64,000 nucleotides of DNA from Toxonevra muliebris (Eukaryota; Arthropoda; Insecta; Diptera; Pallopteridae). Location: NCBI GenBank assembly GCA_963691655.1, contig OY829326.1, positions 114,487,388 through 114,551,387 on the forward strand, given 5' to 3'. A program made the translations under genes and the position numbers. Shown piece by piece: positions 23,618-33,492 of the stretch. Within the stretch, counting starts at the first letter, position 1. Every line of letters starts with the position of its first letter. Below the pieces are notes generated by a model that did not search any database, had not been told where the DNA came from, and worked only from the letters and a program-made list of their open reading frames with translations.

Positions 23618-25342
23618 CAGTCTTTGATTTCATTTGAGACTTATGACTTTAAAAAATTAAGTCACCAGTCTTTTTGAAGTCAATGACTGCCTACTGATTA
23701 TAGCAAACAATTTGAGACTTCAATGCAAATAAGTCACAATCACTCACATGACTTCACATTATACTTGAAGTCGCATTCATGACTTCAAATTGGTTTGAAT
23801 TCTTGCAGTCAATTGAGACTTTACCTTCACTGAGTGAAGTTTGTTATTGAATGATAAAAAATATACAGTATTTATAAGAAGTATAATTATTTAATTAAAC
23901 AAAAAAGCTCTTCATGTGCTTTTAGCGTATTATCTGTTGTACATCTGAACAAGTCTCTGTCTTAGAGATGGGTGCAATACTTTTTGACTAATGCTCACTC
24001 ATGTTCACGCACGCTAACATTAAAAAAAAAAAAATTCACACATGTTAACGAACGCTGATATTCTCCAAATATTTCACTCATGCTTACGCACGCTGTCTTT
24101 TTATTCTAAAATATGTAAATTTAGATACACACATATATGTATATTCGTAACAAGTGTGAACATGAAAATGTGTAAAATTCTGAAAAAATAACTTAAACGA
24201 CTTCCAAGTTATGTCCATGAATTCAATTTATTTCGGTGAAGTTGTAACGAACCGTTTCCCGGTCTTAGGCTGGGGTAGTCTCAGCGGGCTCCAGAGGTTC
24301 TTCGTGTTACAAAATTTATATTTTGCAGGGAACCCTCACTTTATTTAGACACACAGGTTTTTATTTTAACAATAATTCAGGTTTAATTCCACTAATAAAT
24401 TACACTTAACAATGTCACTTCGAATAATTCAATTAATTTAATATATTAATATATTTAACGGGTTGGTGTGTAACTGACGAATGCGATGGTTTGCGCTGGC
24501 GTAGCGCTGCTGTGGCTAGACTGGCGTACAACGAACGTACCATGCGGTGTCTTGCGTCGATCGTGATATCTTGTCTGTTAGACCAGGTCGGCTTGTTGTT
24601 CCTCCGACGATCAACGGCAAGCCGCACACGTCTTCGCAGGTTAAAAGACTTGGAGTTTTCCTGTCCTCCCAAATTTTGTTCGTCGTGTCGAATTCTAGTT
24701 TTTCTAACTAACTATTGTATTTTCCCCACTACTTGTACTTACCAGAGGTACGTGTTGCTCCGATGCCAGCTGCCAGCCAAAAAGGGAAGATCTTTTCTGC
24801 GTTCGCCTTTTTATAGCACACATCGAGCACACATATACCGTTATTTTATTGTGCAGACTGTCGCCACTGGGATGTATTGTTTTGTTGCTTCTGCCAATTG
24901 TAGTTTTGTAGTAAAAACCCACACGTAGTTGTTAGTCTTTTGATGTTGTAGCACACTTAGCGTAGCACATTTGTGCTTTTCTTTTCTTTGTGCTAACTGT
25001 GTGTGTCTTTTGTTGTTGTTGCCCGCTTTATTTTACATTTCGCCTTTGCGGTGATCTTCTCCCAGCCTACGCTTTGGCAGGCTTCTGTGTTTTTAACGCT
25101 TTATGTGGCACTTCAGTGTTACATAAAAAATTGGTGTCCAATTTTTGCTCGCCACAAAGTCAATTGACTTCACCGAAATAAATTGAAGTCAATTGACTTC
25201 AGATGACTTCAAATGACTTAAATTCACTTTGAATGACTTCAAGTCAATTAATATTTTGTTGAGATTAAAATGAAGGATAAGTCATTGACTTCAGTATGAT
25301 TTGTGACTTCAAAGTCTTAATTCCGCATTCACAAAAAGACTG
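23618..25342. mobile_element. Palindromic element rich in GACTTCAA motifs, split by a solo LTR
   Basis: Both sides (23618-23850 and 25165-25342) are dense in the words GACTTCAA, TTGAAGTC and AAGTCATTGACTT. The outer ends read CAGTCTTT on the left and AAAGACTG on the right. GATTA occurs just outside both ends but no clean TSD can be set. At the centre, subtracting 24243-25156 and one AAGT rejoins a perfect palindrome. The left part also carries a TAGAGATGGG end followed by three GTTCACGCACGCT-like words (23957-24095), possibly the remnant of another insertion. Confidence 0.6.
24243..25156. mobile_element. Solo LTR, 914 bp, with 4-bp TSD AAGT
   Basis: The segment begins TGTAACGAACCG and ends CTCGCCACA, the TG...CA form of retroviral-type LTRs. 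It is flanked by AAGT on both sides (24239-24242 and 25157-25160). It is visibly less AT-rich than its surroundings. A TTTTTATAGCACAC word near 24810 could be a TATA box if the plus strand is sense. Neither internal coding sequence nor a second LTR is present. A 4-bp TSD would fit a Ty3/Gypsy-type element, but class and orientation are not shown. Confidence 0.72.
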
Positions 25343-27140
25343 GATTATTGTCGCGAATTTGAAGACCATTTTGCTTCATCACGTCAGGTTTTTGAGATAA
25401 CGGTGCATAAAATAATGAAAATGGCTTCATTAAAACTGTACCAGGATATTCTTAATAAATGTTTTATCGTTTTTGGCGCCTATAGAAAACTTCTTTGGTA
25501 GAAAAAGAAGCATATTTTTTGTAACAAGAATCCTCCATCTAATTTAATTTAAGTGTAGAAATTTTAGAATTTTTTTAAGGTACAGAAAAAAGTTTGCTTA
25601 TCAAAAAGTATGGGGGGTCCTAGAACATAAAAACATCCTCCACACCCTTATTCTTGGAAAAAAGAAATGTTGTACAGCAGAGTTTACATATACCCACGAC
25701 TTGGGTAAATACCCCAGTTTCTACCCATTTTTACCCAATTTTCCCTAATAATATTTTTTTCACAGGGAAGCTGAAAAAAGATTACTACTTCCTACAAGAA
25801 ATACCAAGCATATTTACATTTTGATAGTTTATTTTTTAATTGCAATTCTTATCAAGTAGCAATTACACTGAATTCTCCGAAAGTAAACAAGAACTCGTAT
25901 ATATACAAATTAAAGATAAATTATGTGCATACACCAGATGAAAAAATTATACATGCGTCATTTACAATTGGATAAGGGAATTTCCAGCATTTATAAAAAA
26001 AATTTAAATATAAATTTAAAACTAATTATTGCTATTTTAATTTGATGTTAATTGTATTATTTTGGCGACTAAAATTAATTCTAGAAAGATTGCAGAAGTT
26101 TGATTAAAATCACCAAATCTCTAGATAAAAAAAACCAATCGATCATATGGGCGATTTCTAAAAATCTTTTGGTAATTTTTGGGATAATTTAGTAGAAGAT
26201 ATATCTGCCCGAGGTAAATATCAATGGGTTCAACCTAGTAACTACATTGGCATACATTCATGATTTGTTTCTAAATGATTTCACATTCGGATCAAAATAC
26301 AAAATATAACCTCAGATGATGCCGTTTTAATTAGTATCTTTGATAGAAGTCAGAGTAAGTTCATTGAATTTTTCCTACAAATTATTTCAAGATTGAGTCT
26401 TTCTTACATAATTACCAAGGACTATTATATTAAGTCAAGACAGGTTTATCAAAGGTCACAGCAGCTGTAAAAAGTGTTTAGCAACAATTGATGTAAGTAA
26501 ATGAAAATTCACGATTTAATCATTAAACATATACATATATAGATTCAAACTTATGAATGTATTTTATATGTATTTACGAGCTAAAGTTGAAATAAATATT
26601 TTCAAATAAAAATAAAACTGTTGATTAGTTTGATTTATTAACACTTAAAAAACGAATTTAAAAAAAATCCAATATCAAATATTATGAGTATAGCTGTCAC
26701 AGATTTATCATTATATAGCAATTAGTTTCCATATACATATATTTTACATAAATATACACTTTAAAGTCCATCGAGCTTCATACAAATAAAAAACTTTTTT
26801 TTTTTTGATACTCTTTTAAAAATGAACCACGGTTAATTTTATGATTATTTTCAAAATTTTTCGGCACTAATGATTATCGTGCGTGAGCTGTATCGCTGTA
26901 ATTAAAAATTATCTAAAAGTCACGAAAATTTTACTGTGGTCTATTTTTGGCCAAATAGCGATTGGACTTTAGATGAAAAGTTTTAAACTATATTTTATTT
27001 AAATTTTATAAAATTACGGAATTGTTTTAATTTTCTTTGAAATCGTATGAAATATACATATTACTAAAATTACAACAAAAAATTCATTATATCGAATATT
27101 TTAGTAGACTCAGACTCCTATTGGTTTTTCTATCCGGTCA
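25343..27140. other. AT-rich spacer, no gene seen
   Basis: I see no readable domain, TIR pair or RNA gene. Very AT-rich throughout, with T runs near 26795-26807. Confidence 0.45.
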
Positions 27141-27154
27141 TTATATAGTCAGAT

Positions 27155-27450
27155 ATTATCTAAACAAATCTGTTCTGTCAAACAAGACAAGTGTTGGCTA
27201 GGTATGGATGACGATGAGACGACATCCCACATTCTGTGTGAATGTCCAGCCTTGGCTCGGCAAAGAAGGGGTATTTTTAGCAAAACTTTTCTAACAGGTA
27301 ACAAAATTAAAACCTCTCCCACAAAAGATGTTCCAGCCTTCATCAGGATAGAAGATAGTTTTTTGTCTTAATTTGTGACCTTGGTACAAAAGATCTTCTC
27401 GGTCGCAGTGCCGGACTTTCGGTTCGTCACAACCGCACCAATAATAATAA
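27155..27450 (+). pseudogene. LINE 3' end: C-terminal zinc-knuckle-like region and 3' UTR
   Basis: One frame reads GMDDDETTSHILCECPALAR, then TFLTGNKIKTSPTKDVPAFI and a stop near 27370. The DDETTSH-x-LCECPALAR block is the C-terminal Cys/His region found after RNase H in many fly LINEs. It is followed by a 3' UTR containing TTGGTACAAAAGATCTTC, GGTCGCAGT and GGACTTTCGG, ending in an AATAATAATAA tail. Everything upstream of the knuckle is missing, so the copy is heavily 5'-truncated. The 3' UTR resembles the tail of the SINE at 59861-60045. Confidence 0.78.
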
Positions 27451-27627
27451 CAATTATTTATTTAGCCAAAAGTAGACTACAGAAAAATGTCCCCATTGTA
27501 ATTTTTTAAGCTCACGGTAATCGCAATAACTGAAATATTTTGGAAATCATTATAAACTTAACCAAGGTTTATTTGTAGAATGATACAACAACAACATTTT
27601 TTCGTGATGCACTTTAATACACAAAAC

Positions 27628-29462
27628 CAGTGGTGGAGATTTGGGTTTGGGGGGAGGGGGCTGATTTTACTAAATTAAAGGTAAATATCAGACTCACTAT
27701 AGACCAAAACCCAGACCTAGACCAAAAACTGGAGCAAAAATTTTACCAAATACAGATCAAAAATTAAAAGATAACAGGAACAAAACTGAGGCCAAAATTC
27801 AAACTAAAATCGGATAGAAATTTAGGCGGAAACTTCAACCAAATTTCAAACTAGAATTCAAATACTTTTTTCAGATCGAAGTTCAAACCAAGAAACGAAC
27901 CAAATTCAGATCAAAAATCTAGATCAAAATGAGACCAAATTCAAATCAAAATATTAATTATGACTTTTCTGATGGATTTATATTGTTAAATGATTTTGAG
28001 AAAAAAAACTTGGAGGAAATTTTAATTTCTTTTGAGAAAAAATTTTGATGAACCAATTTGGTATGTCTCTATTTTTTGAGTCATTTTTGGTCGAAACAAA
28101 AACCCGAAAAAATGAAATTAAGAAAACAGTTGATTGGGATAGTACTTTAAAATATATATACACATATCACTCTTAGCATCGACATCACTATTAATATCGG
28201 CCTGGTGTTGAGTTTACGATCTCACAACTCCATAACCAAGCACTTCATTTTTATGAAAAATTAAATACGTTCTTTAAGCCTGTTATACATTACTTAAAAT
28301 GTAAATGTATCTTAATTTGACCAAAAAACCAATATATTTTAAATTTCAACGACATCCGCACACGCTTTCGGACACCGGGCAACAATCGGTTAAAAAAAAA
28401 TAATGTTCAGACCTCAAATCGGACCAAAATTTCAACAAAAATCGACCAAAATGAGTTTAATACTCAGACTAAAAACCCAAAATTCAGACCGAATCAAAAC
28501 CAAAATCAGTTTTAAAATTCATTCCAAAACTCAAAAAAAATTTAGACCACAACTCCGACTAATAGTTAGACAAATCTTTAGGCCAAAAGGACACCAAATA
28601 CCGAACTAAAGTAACCCAAAATTCAGACCAAAAACTAATGGGAATATCTGATAAATATTTACATAAAAAAAATGTAACTTAAATTAAACAAAAATTAGAC
28701 CAAAATTCCCGACGAATGCAGACGAAATTTTAAAACAAAATTCCGACCGATTTCGGACCGAAATTCAGACCAAAATAATATCAAAATCAAGCCAATTCAG
28801 ACCAAAATATTAACCACAACTCAAACAAAGAGTTAGGTTAAAACTGAGGCTAAAAAGATGCCAAATACAAATTAAAAGCAAACCAAAATTTAGACCAGAA
28901 TTAGATCAAACGCTAGTCTGCAAACGCTGGTCTGCAAACGCTGGAAAGCAAATCAAAATTTAGACCAAACATAGATTGAAACTCAAACCAAATTCAGATT
29001 AAAATTCAAACTAAAATAAAATAAAGTTCTGGCTTACAATCAAACCAAAATTCAGATCAAAAACGGAAAAGTTAAACCAATATCAGACTAAAATTCAGTA
29101 CAAAATTCAATTCAAAAACTAAAAGTAAGACATTTATAAGCTGGCGTTGAAATTGTAGATTTAGTGTAATCTGAATGTATTTAATAACCAGTTACACAGT
29201 AACGTGCATCCTATTGACAAGCCCAGCATGGCGGCTAATCAGAATTGATTCAAATATCCGACCACATTTTATATATTTATATTCAATTATTATTATTAAA
29301 ATAAAATATAATATAAAATAAGATTTTGAATCCTAAAGTTTTTCGTTTGTTGAAAGTATATACTTTTCACTGCTGATGGCTTCTTTTTTAGGAAAAATTT
29401 AAATATTTTTGATTGCTTCCCTTCTTCTTCCCTCCCCCCCTGCCCCCCTGGATACGCTACTG
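27628..29462. mobile_element. Second phrase-array hAT-type element
   Basis: The left end is CAGTGGTGGAGATTTGGG followed by a long G run; the right end, reverse complemented, is CAGTAGCGTATCCAGGGGGG. Flanks CACAAAAC (27620-27627) and CACATAAC (29463-29470) match at 7 of 8 positions. The interior follows the element at 8206-9561 phrase by phrase, with an extra segment of about 350 bp at about 28010-28370 and a smaller one near 29215-29335. The segment CTGCAAACGCTGG is tandemly doubled near 28918-28945. No transposase is present. Confidence 0.88.
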
Positions 29463-29470
29463 CACATAAC

Positions 29471-31052
29471 TATATATATATTTACATATGTATATGTAAA
29501 TACATAATCATAAAATCAAAAGAAATATTTCGAAAAATTTTGGAAACACATGTCTATCTATACATATTGTTAATGTAAATATATTGCTATTTATGTTTAT
29601 GCGTGCTTCAATTTCAATTTCAGCAACATAAAAATGCCAAATGTTTTGACGCCTATAATTAAAATAAAATCTTTTTTTTCATGTACACGTTCTGAATTGA
29701 AATAACTACATACATTTGTGCATAAATATGATTTTAATTTCAAAATAATTTTCCTTAAAAGCAAGCAACATTCAATTACATAGAATACAATTTTCTTTCC
29801 ATTTTGGCAAAAAATTTTTTATTATTGTTCTTTTTCACTTAAGTTGAACAAAGTTTATATTGAAAACTGTGAAAAAAATGACTAAAGAAAATTTCAATTT
29901 CATTTTTTCGAACAGTACAAGGTCAAGTAAAACAGTAAAACATTTGAATTTGAAATCTCATCTTTTCACAAAAAAAAAAAACAAAAAACCAGCAGAAGGT
30001 GGCAGAAAAGTCTCACATGGAGAATTGTAAATGGATTTTAAATGAAATAATTGCCAAATATAGTGAGTTCAATACATACATATAGGAACGTGAGTTATGT
30101 CGATTTAAATAATTGAATCTGAAGATTAGATATTTTTAATCGTATAAAAATATAACACGCACAATAAAAAGGGGTGCGAGAAGTTATATCCAAACTAAGT
30201 TATTACACTAATGTAAGCAGCAGAATTTTTTAAGATTATTAAAAATAGTCAAAATTTGGTTTACTGGGGGAATCACTTAATTTCAACTATATTACTAGTT
30301 GTGACATGTTTGTTTGTTCTTTATATTAAATATTAAATAAATATCTACTTTATCATGTTCAGAAGTCAGCAAACTGATTCCAAAATGATAAGATACTAAG
30401 GATGGTTTTAAGTAAATTCAGTCAAAAAAAGCAGAGTAATTTTTAGTTTTGTATCTAACTTTTGAATTTTTACCAATGTTTTTATTATAGAACAGCTTCT
30501 TTTTGATGTGTAAATATCTATAGCGGCGGTATGAACAAATTTTATATGGGAGAAATTTGATAGATTATTTTATCCCATCCCTAAAAACACGCTATACTTT
30601 TTGTATGCCCAAAAGCTCGCTATTTAACCATAAAATCACACTACACTAAAGTGTAGTCAAGGTCATTGCAACCAGTGCTACAATCAAAAAACACTTTGAG
30701 GCATTCTTTAAAAAAAAGAAGTTATTACACTTATTCGAAGTTTGATATGAAAGAAGTTATTACACTTATTCAAAGTTTGATATGTAGTTTGATATGAATA
30801 ACAAAACAAAAAAACTCGCGGGACAAAATATTTTATTTATTCGTATTCGTATAAAAATTCAATATGCTCAACACAAAATATACAAGAGGGCTCGGAACCC
30901 TGTCTCCACTACTTTATTTACTTGTAACATAATAATTAATATACTGCATACTTTCGGGTTGGAGTCTTTACTCACACGGAAGTACGATAGTTTGACAGGT
31001 ACCACATCACTTCATTTAAAGAATTTATATTTTGACAGCCACTGTTATTACA
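29471..31052. other. AT-rich spacer with one short tandem duplication
   Basis: No gene is seen. At about 30717-30795 a unit of about 34 bp (GAAGTTATTACACTTATTC then AAGTTTGATATGA) is repeated nearly exactly, followed by a third partial TAGTTTGATATGA. Confidence 0.5.
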
Positions 31053-31196
31053 TAATAGGTGTATAAATATGAAGTGCCTTTTTAACTAACAGACGGCATA
31101 GCTATTATGTATGGTTTGTGAGTAGACATTTGTCAATAAGATCCAGTATGTCATAGGTTGCGATTAAACAAACAAAATATTTTTTTCGCTTCAAAA

Positions 31197-33430
31197 ATGT
31201 CGAATTTTTTACCAGAAAAAGAAGTATTGCGGGAAAGTTTAAAAACCTTCTTTCATTTGAAGAAACGATAAGATTGTTGGTAGAGGCTTATGGTGAACAT
31301 GCTCCAAGCTAAGAAACTTGTAAACGATGATTTAGGTTAGGGTGGGTTGGAGTGGCAGCCTTCTGCTTGAAAGCACACTTAAGCACATTTAGGCTCATTG
31401 TGATACCACAGTACGATGCGACTCCTCCATTTACGGATTGGAGAACCATGAGGATTCCATAATGAATCTGGCTATGTCTTTAATATTTACGGATGATAGC
31501 TCGGACAGACTAGTGAAGAAAGGTGAGCCCAAGAGTTTTAGTGTCCTCCTGGCCAGGGATGGGCATTCGCACATTAACTGGAGGACTGTGTCTTCCTCCT
31601 CCTCCTGTGTCTTCCTCCTCCTCCTCAGTCCTAGTCGTGCAGCATGTCTCCCCATTATGCAGTGTCCCGTGAGCACCGAAGTCGTAATGCTGATGGAGTT
31701 TCTGCTAAGGTTGAGTAGCTGTCTAGTTCGTCTATCGTCTATAGTGGTCCATGTTAGCCTGGTAATACCACAGGTATGCTCCGCTACCCAGGATCTTTTT
31801 GCTTCCTCAAGGTAGTTTTGCTTAATGGCTAATTTATTAGACGTAAGAGGGACGCCAATGGTGCAGGAAGGTGATATATCTGTAAGCTGTGAGCCCTATT
31901 TTTCTAACTCGTCGGCATTGCAGTTACCTGAAATATCCATATGTCCAGGCACTCAATATAGGTGGACCTGCGAGTGACTCGACAAAATGTTGAGTGAAGA
32001 TCGGCAGTCGAGAACAAGCTTTGATGTAGTGAAAATACCGGCAAGGGACTGATTGCTGCTTGGCTGTCGGTGTAGATGCAGATATTCTTATCGAATGAAT
32101 CGTTAAGATTTGGATCCATCTGTATAGATGTCAATTGAATTGTCAGTGACCACCTCGTCATTAACCCATTCCTCTCTACTGGGGATATGGGTGAAGAACG
32201 TGTGGTTTAAATTAGGGGTAGAGCAAATGTAGTCTACGTTAGTTGGTACGGACGTATCGTGGATTAAAATCTTGGCATGGCCCAGGTTTGACCGGGTCCA
32301 GCGAGTTAGGGCACTGAGTCTGGCAGCAGAGCACTTAGCTTGTTGCTTAATCAGAAGTGAAGTTGGCAACCAATGAAGGATTGCGAAGAGAGCTTTTGTG
32401 GAGGTAGTACGGAGAGCCCCAGTAATCAATATGGTTGCCGTTCTTCTAACCTTATCCAGTGGTTTAAGGTTGACCGCCTTTGCAGTAGCTGGCCACCAGA
32501 AGACGGATCCATAAAGAAGATTAGGCTCGACCACTGTTGAATAGAGCCAGGAAGTGACTCGAGGTTGAAAACCTCATCTTGTTCCTAATGCCCTCTTACA
32601 GCAGTAGAGAGCGCAAGAGGCTTTTCGTACTCTCTCTGCTATATTAGCTTTAAATTAGAGTTTAGGATCAAGAACACGTCCTAAATATTTGACGCGCTTG
32701 CTAAGGCAAAGCGAGGTACCATTAATTTTGGTTAGGGCAAAAGTTGGTATTTTATACTTTTAGTAAAAAGCATCACCTCTGTTTTGGCAGGATAAACGAT
32801 GATTTAAAAAATTTAAAATTTAAAATTTTGACGTCAGTAACAAAGACCGTTGAGGACCATGGAAAAAAATTCGAAGATGGGAACTGTAAGCTGCTAACAC
32901 CTGGTAAAACGATTACTGCCGAATGATATCGACAACAGCTGATTGTTGTGATGACTACATTTGTTCATTAACCTGTTTATATATAACTTCAAATAACGAA
33001 ATTGACATGAACTTAAGTCATGACTTTGAAAATTAGCATCTAGATTTAATTTTCATAGTTCTAAAAACTGATCAAATTGTACCAAAAATTGAAGAAAAAA
33101 CGACCAGAATATGTCTAAGGAGACAATAAAGCCACTTTTCATTGTGTTAAAAACTATTTGGGAAAACATTAAATAGGACGTTTTATTCCACCCGCTGTAT
33201 TCATCAGGCTTTGCTTTTTCCGACTATTACTTGTTTCGATCGCTGCAGCACGGACTTTCGGAACAGCACTTTAATTCGTACGAAGAAGTGAAAAATTAAC
33301 TTGATGAATGGTTAGCCTCAAAAATTGGGAAGTGGTACTGGGACAGAGTCCATTAATTGCCCAAAACAAATTGAAAAGCCATAGCTAACGAAGGCCAATA
33401 TTTTGATTATTGAGTTTATCCATTTTTTTA
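31197..33430 (+). pseudogene. mariner transposase pseudogene in pieces
   Basis: The start reads MSNFLPEKEVLRESLKTFFH, then after a stop and frameshift RLLVEAYGEHAPS, a stop and ETCKR, the N-terminal DNA-binding region of mariner transposases. After the LINE comes FKNLKFKILTSVTKTVEDHG, then LLTPGKTITAE, a stop and YRQQLI. A 124-bp insertion follows at 32944-33067 between two CTGAT words. The frame continues LIKLYQKLKKKRPEYV. Further on are FSDYYLFRSLQHGLSEQHF and a WLASKIGKWYWDRVH segment ending with AIANEGQYFDY. The second catalytic block is reduced to GDNKATFHC, lacking the usual HDNA-x-PH. Stops, frameshifts and deletions are many. Confidence 0.88.
31335..32792 (-). pseudogene. 5'-truncated LINE (reverse transcriptase C-part, RNase H, Cys/His region)
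   Basis: From the 5' side (32792 downward) the product reads AKTEVMLFTKS, then KINGTSLCLSKRVKYLGRVL, a stop, AERVRKASCALYCCKRALGT, and after another stop WLYSTVVEPNLLYGSVFWWP, KPLDKVRRTATILITGALRT and IDIYTDGSKS. IYTDGSK is the first RNase H motif; CIYTDSQAAI follows in a second frame. The C-terminal block is LMCECPSLARRTLKLLGS. RT plus RNase H points to the I/LOA-like group of LINEs; the clade assignment is inference. The 3' UTR contains GTGGTATCACAATGAGCC and ends CCACCCTAACC. A 14-bp TSD, TAAACGATGATTTA, lies at 31321-31334 and 32793-32806. It is a classical 5'-truncated insertion. Confidence 0.9.
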
Positions 33431-33492
33431 ATTAAATAAATGCCTTTTCGAAGCAAAAAAAAAATCCGCATTTCATGTTTATACACCTATTA

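Larger units (their letters stand above)
31055..33490 (+). mobile_element. mariner element with TA TSD, interrupted by a LINE
   Basis: The left end reads ATAGGTGTATAAATATGAAG and the right end, reverse complemented, ATAGGTGTATAAACATGAAA. TA flanks both (31053-31054 and 33491-33492). The N-terminal coding part follows the left TIR and C-terminal coding parts precede the right TIR, both on the plus strand. A 1458-bp LINE segment in opposite orientation (31335-32792) lies between, bounded by a 14-bp duplication. Without it the mariner is under 1 kb, so further internal deletions have occurred. Confidence 0.92.

Noticed and set aside
24491..24928. 145-codon open frame on the plus strand
   Set aside because: It lies wholly inside the solo LTR and has no recognisable domain; the less AT-rich composition explains its length.
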